Under the pieces are notes generated by a model. It searched no databases, was not told where the DNA came from, and saw nothing but the letters and a program-made list of their open reading frames with translations. Shown here in pieces: positions 1 through 9,800 of a stretch of 64,000 nucleotides of DNA. Source of the DNA: Streptomyces sp. V3I7. Its GTDB lineage: Bacteria; Actinomycetota; Actinomycetes; Streptomycetales; Streptomycetaceae. Both the position numbers and the translations under genes were made by a program. The stretch lies in NCBI RefSeq assembly GCF_030817495.1, contig NZ_JAUSZK010000001.1, forward strand, positions 1,240,001-1,304,000. The letters run 5' to 3'. Within the stretch, counting starts at the first letter, position 1; each line of letters opens with the position of its first letter.

Positions 1-355
1 AGCTGGGCGCCACGTACACGGGCACTCCGAAGACGCGCCCCATGAGCAGTCCGCCGCCGGGGTCCTTCGACCGTCGCGGGCCCTCGCCTTCGGCGGGCTC
101 CGTCCTGCCCGAGTCGGCGAGGGTGCGCGGGGCGCTGCCGCTGTCGTCGGCGGGGGCGTCGGCGGCGCCGGTGGGCTCGCCGTCCGTGTCGGTGTCCGCC
201 TTCGGCTTGTCGTCGGCCGCGTCGTCGCCGGTGGGTTCGGCCGGTGCGGCGGTGTGCTCGGGCCCGGGGGGCTCCGGGGTTGTTGGAGTTGAGGGGTGCT
301 CGGCCGGCTTGTCCTTGCCGGGTCGCGAGTGCCCGCTCCCGCCGCTCACGTCCAC
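1..355 (-). CDS. Site-2 protease family (M50) protein, N-terminal fragment cut by window edge
   Basis: Only about 118 codons lie inside the window; the gene runs off the left edge. The complement reading from GTG at 355 starts with about 100 hydrophilic residues rich in Pro, Glu, Asp and Ala, then GGGLLMGRVFGVPVYVAPS, the segment that in actinobacterial M50 site-2 proteases precedes the first membrane helix. Family members are intramembrane zinc proteases. The HExxH zinc motif would lie outside the window, so catalysis cannot be confirmed. GTG 355 is preferred because GAGG sits 7 nt upstream; GTG 349 is an alternative. It is divergent from the nuclease gene to its right. Confidence 0.72.
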   Translation of the reverse strand, partial: MDVSGGSGHSRPGKDKPAEHPSTPTTPEPPGPEHTAAPAEPTGDDAADDKPKADTDTDGEPTGAADAPADDSGSAPRTLADSGRTEPAEGEGPRRSKDPGGGLLMGRVFGVPVYVAPS

Positions 356-501
356 GGTGTCCCCTCGTTCGAAGCGTCCTCCGCGCCTGCCGGCGCAGGG
401 GTCTCGGGTCGATGGTATGCGTCGCCGGTCACCGTGCCTCTCCGGCACCCCCGTGTTCGCGTCGGGGCCACTGTCAGTGGCAGCACGTATGGTCTGTGGT
501 C

Positions 502-1383
<882 letters not shown>

Positions 1384-1464
1384 GCCGACGGCCGCGGTGC
1401 CCCGCGGGCGGGTCGTCGCACCCGTGCAGGGCAGAATGGGGCCGGACGAGCGAAGGAGAGTTCC

Positions 1465-2136
1465 GTGGCCATCCGCGTGCTACTGGTCGACGACCAGCCG
1501 CTGTTGCGTACCGGGTTCCGGATGATTCTGGAGGCGGAGGAGAACATCGCGGTCGTGGGCGAGGCCGGGGACGGTCTTCAGGCCCTCGACCAGGTGCGCG
1601 CCCTTCAGCCCGACGTGGTGCTGATGGACATCCGCATGCCGCGGATGGACGGGGTGGAGGCGACCCGTCAGATCACCGGCCCTGAGCGCGACGGCCCGGC
1701 CAAGGTGCTGGTGCTGACCACGTTCGACCTGGACGAGTACGTGGTGGAGGCGCTGCGGGCCGGGGCGAGCGGCTTCCTGCTCAAGGACGCGCCGGCCGAC
1801 GAACTGGTGCAGGCGATCCGGGTGGTGGCCGCGGGCGAGGCGATGCTCGCGCCGAGCATCACGCGGCGGCTGCTGGACAAGTACGCCACGCATCTTCCCT
1901 CGGGCGAGGAGCCGGTGCCGGACACCCTGCACACGCTGACCGACCGTGAGGTGGAGGTGCTGAAGCTGGTGGCGCGCGGGCTGTCGAACGCGGAGATCGC
2001 CGCCGACCTGTTCGTCAGCGAGACCACGGTCAAGACGCATGTCGGGCACGTGCTCACCAAGTTGGGCCTGCGCGACCGTGTGCAGGCTGCGGTGTACGCG
2101 TACGAGAGCGGGCTGGTGCGTCCCGGCCCGCAGTGA
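1465..2136 (+). CDS. NarL/FixJ-type two-component response regulator
   Basis: A 223-residue regulator with a receiver domain (residues 3-120) and a LuxR-type helix-turn-helix (about 155-215). Receiver landmarks are the acidic pair D9-D10, phospho-acceptor D55 (VVLMDIRMP), T85/T86 and K107 (GFLLKDAP). The HTH is recognisable as LTDREVEVLKLVARGLSNAE. It presumably binds promoter DNA when phosphorylated. No sensor kinase lies next to it inside the window, so it is orphan in this context. The GTG start is supported by AAGGAG 7 nt upstream. Transcription ends at a hairpin shared with the convergent binding-protein gene. Confidence 0.93.
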   Translation: MAIRVLLVDDQPLLRTGFRMILEAEENIAVVGEAGDGLQALDQVRALQPDVVLMDIRMPRMDGVEATRQITGPERDGPAKVLVLTTFDLDEYVVEALRAGASGFLLKDAPADELVQAIRVVAAGEAMLAPSITRRLLDKYATHLPSGEEPVPDTLHTLTDREVEVLKLVARGLSNAEIAADLFVSETTVKTHVGHVLTKLGLRDRVQAAVYAYESGLVRPGPQ

Positions 2137-2164
2137 CCGAAGGGCCCGTACGTACGAAGGCCAC

Positions 2165-2198
2165 GAGGGCGCTCCCTCCCGGAGGAGGGGGCGCCCTC
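2165..2198. terminator. Bidirectional terminator hairpin
   Basis: Arms GAGGGCGC and GCGCCCTC flank a short CCTCC/GGAGG-like inner stem. It lies between the stop codons of the convergent response regulator and binding-protein genes. No T-run follows, as is usual in Streptomyces. Confidence 0.7.
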
Positions 2199-2222
2199 GC
2201 TGCGTGCACGGGCCGGCGGTGG

Positions 2223-3803
2223 TCAGCCCTTGCTGAGTTCCCAGAAGCGGAAGACGGTCGAGGCGTCGAGGCAGGACTCGAGGCCGTAGACGCCGTCGCG
2301 GACGACCGCGTACTGCTTGGCCTGCCAGACGGGCAGGACGGGCAGTTCGTCGGCGACGATGTTCTGGAGTCGGCTGAACTCCCGGACGGTGGCGGCACGG
2401 TCGCTCTGGGCGGCGGTGCGCGGGAGGAGGGAGCCGGTGATGGTGGTGTTGCTGTAGTTGTTGGCCAGCACGTTGCCCTTGCCGAAGAAGGGCGCCGTGA
2501 AGTTGTCGGCGTCGGGGTAGTCGGGCACCCAGCCCTTGACGTAGACGCCGTACTTGCCGCGGGCTATGTCCTTCTCGTACTGGTCGAAGGCGACCGACTG
2601 CACGTCGGCCTCGAACAGCCCGCTGGCGTTGAGCTGGCCGGCGATGGCCTTGAGCTCCTCGTCGGTGGCCGGGCCGTAACGGGACGGGGTGGACCACAGC
2701 GTGAGCTTGACCTTGCCCGTGATGCCGTCGGCGCGCAGGGCCGCGGCGGCCTTGGTGCGGGAGGGGCGGGCGCCGTAGGTGTCGAAGAAGGCCGTGTTGT
2801 GACCGGTGATTCCGGCCGGGATGATCGAGTAGAGGGGCGTGGCGGTGCCCTGGTACACGTTCTTGATGAGGGCGTCGCGGTCGATCAGGTACGCCATCGC
2901 CTTGCGGACGCCGAGCTTTCCGGCGACCGGGTCGCGCATGTTGAAGACGAGGTGCTGGACCTCGGCGCTGCTGCCCTCGATGACCTCGGTTCCCTTGGTG
3001 TTGCCCTGCTCGTCGACGTCGGCGATGTCGCCCGCGGACAGGCCGCGGTAGGCGAGGTCGACGTCGTCGTCGAGGAGCGCTTTCTTCAGGGCGGTACGGT
3101 CGCCGTGGAAGAACTTGAGCGTGACGCCGGAGTTCTTGGGCTTGGCGGCGCCCCGGTAGGCGGGGTTGACCGAGAAGACGGCCTCGTCGTGGTCGAAGGA
3201 GTCGAGCTGGTAGGGGCCGGAGCCGACGGCTTGGCCGTCCTTGCGCAGGCCGCTCGCGTCGTACTGCCGGTGGTCGACGATGGAGCCGGCACCGGAGGCG
3301 AGCTTGCTGGGGAAGGTGGCGTCGGAGACCTTGAGGTGGAACACGACGGTCTTGGCGTCCGGCGTCTCGATGTCGCCGAGCATCGGGAACATGATGGCGG
3401 GGCCGGCGGCGTCGTCGATCTTCAGCAGGCGGTCGAAGGAGTACTTCACGTCCTTCGAGGTGAGCGGGTCACCGTTGCTGAACTTGAGGCCGCCCTTGAG
3501 GGTGCAGCGGTAGACGCGCGCGTGGCCGTCGGTGAACGTGCAGGTCTGCGCGGCATCGGGCTGCGGCTCGGTCGCACTCTCGGGGAAACTCAGCAGCGAC
3601 TGGAAGACGTTGTTGAACAACAGCCAGGAGCCTGGGTCGTATCCGGACGCGGGGTCGGTGGCGAGAACGTCGTCGGACATTCCCATGACCACGGGGGCCG
3701 CGTCGTTCTCGGATTCGCCGCTGTCCGTGCCGCAGCCGGTCAGCAGCCCGGAGGCCAGTCCCACCACGAGAGGCAGGACTGGCCACTGGTTGCGCATGTT
3801 CAC
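2223..3803 (-). CDS. ABC transporter substrate-binding lipoprotein, SBP family 5 (oligopeptide type)
   Basis: A secreted lipoprotein of about 526 residues. The N-terminus carries a short charged start, a hydrophobic stretch and lipobox LLTGC, so it should be anchored to the outer face of the membrane. The body is SBP_bac_5: KFSNGDPLTSKDVKYSFDR, LTLWSTPSRYG and YPDADNFTAPFF are characteristic of DppA/OppA-like peptide receptors. Length fits the family. No permease or ATPase genes are adjacent, so it must work with a transporter encoded elsewhere. It is a paralogue of the next gene upstream. GTG 3803 (AAGG 7 nt upstream) is preferred; ATG 3797 is the alternative. A hairpin separates the two paralogues, suggesting separate or attenuated transcription. 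Confidence 0.9.
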   Translation of the reverse strand: MNMRNQWPVLPLVVGLASGLLTGCGTDSGESENDAAPVVMGMSDDVLATDPASGYDPGSWLLFNNVFQSLLSFPESATEPQPDAAQTCTFTDGHARVYRCTLKGGLKFSNGDPLTSKDVKYSFDRLLKIDDAAGPAIMFPMLGDIETPDAKTVVFHLKVSDATFPSKLASGAGSIVDHRQYDASGLRKDGQAVGSGPYQLDSFDHDEAVFSVNPAYRGAAKPKNSGVTLKFFHGDRTALKKALLDDDVDLAYRGLSAGDIADVDEQGNTKGTEVIEGSSAEVQHLVFNMRDPVAGKLGVRKAMAYLIDRDALIKNVYQGTATPLYSIIPAGITGHNTAFFDTYGARPSRTKAAAALRADGITGKVKLTLWSTPSRYGPATDEELKAIAGQLNASGLFEADVQSVAFDQYEKDIARGKYGVYVKGWVPDYPDADNFTAPFFGKGNVLANNYSNTTITGSLLPRTAAQSDRAATVREFSRLQNIVADELPVLPVWQAKQYAVVRDGVYGLESCLDASTVFRFWELSKG

Positions 3804-3832
3804 AGCAGTGCCTTGTCGTCGTGTATCGAGAA

Positions 3833-3861
3833 CCGAGGGCCGGTACGACACCGGCCCTCGG
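3833..3861 (-). terminator. 12-bp perfect hairpin between tandem binding-protein genes
   Basis: CCGAGGGCCGGT and ACCGGCCCTCGG form a perfect 12-bp stem with a 5-nt loop (ACGAC). It lies 17 nt past the stop of the upstream paralogue and just before the Shine-Dalgarno of the downstream one. It is a terminator or partial attenuator. Confidence 0.75.
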
Positions 3862-3877
3862 GTGGTACAGGAAGACG

Positions 3878-5479
3878 TCAGCCACTGACTCCGCGGCTGA
3901 GCTCCCACAGCTGAAGCGTCGAGATGGAGCTGACGGCGTACGAGGTGCCCGTGATGTCGTCACGCGCGGCGATGTACTGCTTGCCCTGCCACAGCGGCAG
4001 CACGGGGACGTCCTCGGCGACGATGTCCTGAAGTGCCGTCAGGCTCTTCGTGGCGCTGAGCCGGTCCGCCTGGCGGCGGGACTCGGGCACGAGGGTCGCG
4101 ACCTGGCTGTTGGTGTAGGGCGAGTGCAGGAAGTTGTCCTTGTCGAGGAACGGCGCCAGGTAGTTGTCGGCGTCGGGGAAGTCGGGGAACCAGCCCAGGC
4201 CGTAGACGTCGTAGCGGCCCTTCTGCGCGGCGGGCCGGAACGTGGACCAGGGCGAGCCGTTGAGGGTGACGTCGAACAGCCCGCTGTCGTCGAGCTGCTT
4301 CTTGAGGACCTCGAACTCCTGCTGGGTGGAGGCACCGTAGTGGTCGGTGGTGTAGTTCAGGGTCAGCTTGACCGGCGTGCTGATGCCGGCGCGGGCGAGC
4401 AGCGCCTTGGCCCGGGCGGGGCTGGGGTTGCCGTACTTGTTGAAGAACGAGTTGGAGTGGCCGGTGATGGAGGCCGGGACCAGCGAGTACAGGGGCTCGG
4501 CCTGGGTGCCGTACACCTTGGAGACGAGCTCGCCGCGGTCGATGATCTGGGCCATGGCCTGGCGGACGGCCTTGGACTTGACCGTGGGCGCGTCGGTGTT
4601 GAAGGCCAGGTAGCGGATCTCCAGGCCGGGCATGTCGACGAGGTCGACGTGCGGGTTCGATCCGGTTTCGAGCTTCTGGATCTGCGCCGGCGTCATGGTG
4701 CGGGTCATGACGCCGATGTCGCCCTTGTTCAGGGCGGTGCCCATCGCGGTGGCGTCGGGGAAGGTGCGCAGCACGACCTTGTCGTTGTTGACCTTCACGC
4801 TGCCCTTGTAGGTGGGGTTCTTGGTGAAGGTGGCGCTGACGACCTCGTTGTTGCGGACGTCGGTCTGGACCGTGTACGGGCCGGAGCCGTCGACCTGGAA
4901 CCCGTCGCGCAGCTTGTTGTTCGCGTAGTCCTTCGGGTTGACGATGCCCGCGACCTCGGTGGACAGCTTGTACGGGAAGGTGGCGTCGGCCGTCTTGAGG
5001 TGGAAGACGACCTCACGGTCGCCCTGGGTCTCGACGGTGTCGACGGTGGACAGCAGGGCGAACACACCACTGTCGGCCTTGATGCGCAGGGCGCGGTCGA
5101 TCGAGAACTTGACGTCCTTGGCGGTGACCGGGGAGCCGTCGCTGAACATCAGGCCCTCGCGGAGCTTGCAGGCGTAGCGCTCGTTGCCGCTGTCGGTGAA
5201 GCCGCAGCTCTCGGCCGCCTCGGGGACGGGGTCGCCGTCGCCCTTGGGCTGGATCATCAGGGTCTGCACGGTCTGACGCAGGATGTTCCAGCTGCCGATG
5301 TCGTAGGCGGCGGCCGGGTCGAGCGGCGCCGGGGCCTCCTGGGTGGCGCTGAACCGGTCCGTGGTGCCGACGGTGATCGCACCGTCGTCCGCGCTCCCGC
5401 TGTCGGATCCGCCGCAGGCGGCGAGAACCGGCGCGAGCAGTCCGGCCACGGCCGGCAGCACCAAAGTCTTGCGGTTCAT
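3878..5479 (-). CDS. ABC transporter substrate-binding lipoprotein, SBP family 5 (paralogue)
   Basis: A 533-residue lipoprotein with a basic start (MNRK), a hydrophobic segment and lipobox VLAACGG. SBP_bac_5 landmarks are MFSDGSPVTAKDVKFSIDR, VDGSGPYTV and FPDADNYLAPFLDKDNF. It shares the family layout and many motifs with the gene downstream, including the C-terminal WELS(K/R)G, so the two arose by tandem duplication. Substrate is probably a peptide, but the family also binds sugars, nickel complexes and signals. No transporter components are adjacent. ATG 5479 follows GGAG by 10 nt. The upstream spacer holds several inverted repeats that may regulate the pair. Confidence 0.9.
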   Translation of the reverse strand: MNRKTLVLPAVAGLLAPVLAACGGSDSGSADDGAITVGTTDRFSATQEAPAPLDPAAAYDIGSWNILRQTVQTLMIQPKGDGDPVPEAAESCGFTDSGNERYACKLREGLMFSDGSPVTAKDVKFSIDRALRIKADSGVFALLSTVDTVETQGDREVVFHLKTADATFPYKLSTEVAGIVNPKDYANNKLRDGFQVDGSGPYTVQTDVRNNEVVSATFTKNPTYKGSVKVNNDKVVLRTFPDATAMGTALNKGDIGVMTRTMTPAQIQKLETGSNPHVDLVDMPGLEIRYLAFNTDAPTVKSKAVRQAMAQIIDRGELVSKVYGTQAEPLYSLVPASITGHSNSFFNKYGNPSPARAKALLARAGISTPVKLTLNYTTDHYGASTQQEFEVLKKQLDDSGLFDVTLNGSPWSTFRPAAQKGRYDVYGLGWFPDFPDADNYLAPFLDKDNFLHSPYTNSQVATLVPESRRQADRLSATKSLTALQDIVAEDVPVLPLWQGKQYIAARDDITGTSYAVSSISTLQLWELSRGVSG

Positions 5480-5891
5480 GCTCGAGTTTCTCCAGCTGTT
5501 CAAGTCCGTGTATCCGGAACACATGTGTGTGGTGGCGGATCACGGGGGGTGGGGCGATGTTCTCCGGATGAGATTAGTCCGCGTGTACAGGAGCGTTCAC
5601 AGTCACCGGAGTTGAGACGCCATCACGCTGTGAAACCGGGTGCGGACACACTGAAAACCCGACAGCGGCATGATTGGTGCAGCGGTCCACCAATCGGGAC
5701 ACAAGGACACCCTGATCACCCCCGTTCAAGGTCGATCAGGGTGCCGGGACGGCGCCATCGCCCCCCTTGGGGAGTGGCAAAGGTCACACCTGCAACTGCG
5801 TTGACCGGTACCGGAATTCAGCCAGACGGCTCGATTCGAATCGAATTCCGGCATGTGTTTGCGCGGCGGACATTTGCCCGGCCAATGACTT
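5480..5891. other. Gene-free spacer with several inverted repeats
   Basis: No credible gene is seen here, and the region is more AT-rich than its surroundings. It holds a GATTGGTG/CACCAATC hairpin (5672-5695), a CACCCTGATC/GATCAGGGTG hairpin (5708-5743), and a CCGGAATTC/GAATTCCGG pair (5811-5851) whose loop contains the palindrome GATTCGAATC. The first two are candidate operators or leader structures for the binding-protein gene. The last lies just past the HAD gene stop and may terminate it. Confidence 0.5.
5811..5851 (-). terminator. Inverted repeat downstream of HAD gene
   Basis: Nine-base arms CCGGAATTC and GAATTCCGG are separated by 23 nt containing GATTCGAATC. It sits 40 nt beyond the stop of the HAD phosphatase on its strand. 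It is either a weak terminator or a protein-binding site. Confidence 0.4.
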
Positions 5892-6650
5892 TTAACGCTC
5901 GGTGAACGTCTGACGCATTTCCGTCATCAATCCGCGGAGAAATGCCAGATCGACCTCTTCGAGGGAGCCCACGACGGTGCGGCGCAGGGCGGGGGCGATG
6001 GGGGCCACGGACGGCACGGCGACCACGTGGCAGCCCGCGGCCTCCGCGGCTTCGACGCCGGTGGCGGTGTCCTCGACGACGGCACATCTGGCCGGGTCCG
6101 CCCCGAGGCCGGCGGCGGCGAGGAGATACGGGTCCGGGTACGGCTTGGTGCGCGAGACCTCGTCGCCGGCGATGGACAGCGCGAAGTGCTGGGGGCCCAG
6201 GGAGGCCAGCACGCGGTCGATGATGCGGCGGTGGGAGGCGGAGACCAGCGCGGTGGGGATCTCGTGCTCGCTGAGCTCGGCGAGCAGGCGGGCGGCGCCC
6301 GGCATCAGCGGCAGGGTGCTCCCGATACGGGCCTCGAAGCCCTCGTTGAGCAGGACGCTGATCTCGGGGAGGCTGATGTCTGCTCCGGTGGCCTCGATGA
6401 GGAAGCCCGCGCTGCGGGTCATGGGGCCGCCGACCACGACGTGCCGCCACGAGTCGTCGAGGGTGTGGCCCAGGCGGCCGAAGACCTCGACCTCGACCTC
6501 CCACCAGAAGCCCTCGGTGTCCACCAGGGTGCCGTCCATGTCGAGGAGCACCGCCTGCAGGGCGGAATCTTCGGCCGCTGGGGCCTTCACTGCCCGAACC
6601 GGGCCGAGGGTCGAGGGAAGGGATCCATGCGCGGGGACCGTGCTGGTCAT
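5892..6650 (-). CDS. HAD-superfamily hydrolase (beta-phosphoglucomutase/phosphatase-like)
   Basis: A 252-residue cytosolic HAD hydrolase, subfamily I with an alpha-helical cap. Motif I is LLDMDGTLVDTE, with the nucleophile Asp and acid/base Asp; motif II is in TALVSAS; motif III/IV appear as SRTKPYPDPYL and VVEDTATGVEAAEAAG. The first 30 residues before motif I are a non-conserved extension. The substrate is likely a small phosphorylated sugar or metabolite and cannot be specified. The start is secure: AAGGAGG lies 9 nt upstream. A 13-bp hairpin stands immediately upstream of the ribosome-binding site, between this gene and metH. Confidence 0.9.
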   Translation of the reverse strand: MTSTVPAHGSLPSTLGPVRAVKAPAAEDSALQAVLLDMDGTLVDTEGFWWEVEVEVFGRLGHTLDDSWRHVVVGGPMTRSAGFLIEATGADISLPEISVLLNEGFEARIGSTLPLMPGAARLLAELSEHEIPTALVSASHRRIIDRVLASLGPQHFALSIAGDEVSRTKPYPDPYLLAAAGLGADPARCAVVEDTATGVEAAEAAGCHVVAVPSVAPIAPALRRTVVGSLEEVDLAFLRGLMTEMRQTFTER

Positions 6651-6676
6651 CCGGGCGCACCTCCTTGAGGGACGAT

Positions 6677-6706
6677 CAGGCCGGTTCCCGAGCGGGAACC
6701 GGCCTG
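6677..6706 (-). terminator. metH terminator or HAD-gene attenuator hairpin
   Basis: CAGGCCGGTTCCC and GGGAACCGGCCTG make a perfect 13-bp stem with a 4-nt loop. It lies about 195 nt past the metH stop and about 11 nt before the HAD gene Shine-Dalgarno, leaving almost no room for a separate promoter between hairpin and gene. Confidence 0.7.
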
Positions 6707-6899
6707 CGGTGGATCGACCAGTCTACGTCGCCGGCGAGCGAATCGCCTTGTTTATCCCTCCGGCTCGCGGGTACCCCGGCCGACACCCCCCGGACGGCCC
6801 GGGAGGCGCACCGAGCTGTGCGGAAGCAGGCCGCGGAGGCCGTCCGGGGACGGGCACGGGGATGGGCAGTGGGCGGCGGGCAGGGGGGCACCCGGGCTT

Positions 6900-9800
6900 T
6901 CACCGGGCGTTGAAGTACTTCGCCTCCGGGTGGTGGATCACGATCGCGTCCGTGGACTGCTCGGGGTGGAGCTGGAACTCCTCGGACAAATGGACGCCGA
7001 TCCGCTCCGGCTGGAGGAGGTCGGCGATCTTGGCGCGGTCCCCCAGGTCGGGGCAGGCGCCGTAGCCGAGGGAGAAGCGGGCGCCACGGTACTTCAGGGC
7101 GAACATGTCGTCGATACCGGCCGGGTCCTCGCCGGCGAAGCCCAGTTCGGAACGCACCCGGGCGTGCCAGTACTCGGCGAGCGCCTCGGCCAACTGCACG
7201 GACAGGCCGTGCAGTTCGAGGTAGTCACGGTAGGAGTTGGCCGCGAAGAGCTTCGCGGTCTCCTCGCCGATCTTCGAGCCGACGGTGACGACCTGGAGGC
7301 CGACCACGTCCGTCTCCCCCGACTCCTCCGGGCGGAAGAAGTCGGCGAGGCACAGGCGGCGGCCGCGGCGCTGGCGGGGGAAGGTGAAGCGGGTGCGCTC
7401 GTTGCCGCGCTCGTCCAGGATGATCAGGTCGTCGTCCTTGGACACGCAGGGGAAGTAGCCGTGGACGACGGCGGCTTCGAGGAGGTTGTCCGTCTGGAGC
7501 CGGTCGAGCAGTCCGCGCAGCCGCGGGCGGCCCTCGGTTTCGACGAGTTCCTCGTACGTCGGTCCGTCGCCGGTGCGGGCCTGCTTCAGCCCCCACTGCC
7601 CCTTGAACAGGGCGCCCTCGTCCAACCAGCTGGCATAGTCCTTGAGCGGGATGCCCTTGACGACGCGGGTGTCCCAGAACGGCGGGGTCGGCACGGGGTT
7701 GTCGGTGGCGACGTCGGAGCGGACGTGGCCCTCCTCGGGCCGCTCCTCGATCTCGACGGTGGCGGCGCGGACCCGGCGCTGCTTGAGTTCGGGCAGCACG
7801 GCGCCGGGCACCCCGCGCTTGACGCCGATGAGGGCGTCCATGAGGCGCAGGCCCTCGAACGCGTCACGGGCGTAGCGGACTTCGCCCTCGTACAGCTCGT
7901 GCAGGTCCTGTTCGACGTAGGCCCGGGTCAGGGCGGCGCCGCCGAGGATGACCGGGTAACTGGCCGCGAGGCCACGCTGGTTGAGCTCCTCCAGGTTCTC
8001 CTTCATGATCACCGTGGACTTGACCAGGAGCCCGGACATGCCGATGACGTCGGCCCGGTGCTCCTCGGCCGCCTCCAGGATCGCGGAGACCGGCTGCTTG
8101 ATGCCGAGGTTGACGACGTTGTAGCCGTTGTTCGACAGGATGATGTCGACCAGGTTCTTGCCGATGTCGTGGACGTCGCCGCGGACGGTCGCGAGCACGA
8201 TGGTGCCCTTGCCCTCGGAGTCCGACTTCTCCATGTGCGGTTCGAGGTGGGCGACGGCGGCCTTCATGACCTCGGCGGACTGGAGCACGAACGGCAGCTG
8301 CATCTGGCCGGAGCCGAACAGCTCACCGACGACCTTCATGCCGTCCAGGAGCGTGTCGTTGACGATGTCGAGGGCGGGCCGCTCAGCCAACGCGAGATCC
8401 AGGTCGGCCTCCAGGCCGTTGCGCTCGCCGTCGATGATGCGCCGCTTGAGGCGCTCCTCCAGCGGCAGCGCGGCCAGTTCCTCGGCCTTGCCCGCCTTCA
8501 GCGACTTTGCGGTGGCGCCCTCGAAGAGCTGCATGAGCTTCTGGAGCGGGTCGTAGCCCTCGGCGCGGCGGTCGTGGATCAGGTCGAGGGCCGTGTTCAC
8601 CTCTTCCTCGCTGAAGCGGGCGATCGGCAGGATCTTGGAGGCGTGCACGATCGCCGAGTCCAGGCCCGCCTTGACGCACTCGTCGAGGAAGACGGAGTTG
8701 AGCAGGATGCGGGCGGCCGGGTTGAGGCCGAAGGAGATGTTGGACAGACCGAGGGTGGTCTGCACGTCCGGGTGACGCCGCTTCAGCTCGCGGATCGCCT
8801 CGATGGTGGCGATGCCGTCCTTACGGGACTCCTCCTGCCCCGTACAGATGGTGAAGGTCAGACAGTCGACGAGGATGTCGGACTCGTGGATGCCCCAGTT
8901 GCCGGTGAGGTCGTCGATGAGCCGTTCGGCGATCTCGACCTTCTTCTCGGGGGTACGGGCCTGGCCCTCCTCGTCGATGGTCAGCGCGATGAGCGCGGCG
9001 CCGTGCTCCTGGGCGAGCTTGGTGACCTTCGCGAACCGGGACTCGGGGCCGTCGCCGTCCTCGTAGTTGACGGAGTTGATGACCGCGCGGCCGCCGAGCT
9101 TCTCCAGGCCGGCGCGCAGGACGTCGACCTCGGTGGAGTCCAGCACGATCGGCAGGGTGGAGGCGGTGGCGAAGCGGCCGGCCAGCTCCTCCATGTCGGC
9201 GACGCCGTCCCGGCCGACGTAGTCGACGCACAGGTCGAGCATGTGCGCGCCCTCACGGATCTGCTCGCGCGCCATCTCCACGCAGTCGTCCCAGCGGGCC
9301 TCCAGCATGGCCTCGCGGAACTTCTTGGAGCCGTTGGCGTTCGTGCGCTCGCCGATCGCCAGGTACGCCGTGTCCTGCCGGAACGGCACCGACTGGTACA
9401 GCGAGGCGGCGCCGGGCTCGGGCCGGGGCGCGCGCTCGGCCGGGGTGAGGTTCCGGACGCGCTCGACGACCTGGCGCAGGTGCTCGGGGGTGGTGCCGCA
9501 GCAGCCGCCGACGAGCGAGAGGCCGTAGTCGTGGACGAAGTTCTCCTGGGCGTCGGCCAGGCCCTCGGCGTCGAGCGGGAAGTGCGCGCCGTCCTTGGTG
9601 AGGACCGGCAGGCCCGCGTTCGGCATGCACAGCAGCGGGATGCGTGAGTGCCGGGTGAGGTAGCGCAGGTGCTCGCTCATCTCGGCGGGGCCGGTGGAGC
9701 AGTTCAGGCCGATCATGTCGATGCCGAGCGGCTCCAGGGCGGTGAGCGCGGCACCGATCTCGGAGCCGAGCAGCATGGTGCCGGTGGTCTCGAAGGCCAT

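Noticed and set aside
6930..9647. Long open frame (905 codons) on the plus strand
   Set aside because: Antisense to metH; no family motifs, typical mirror frame in high-GC DNA.
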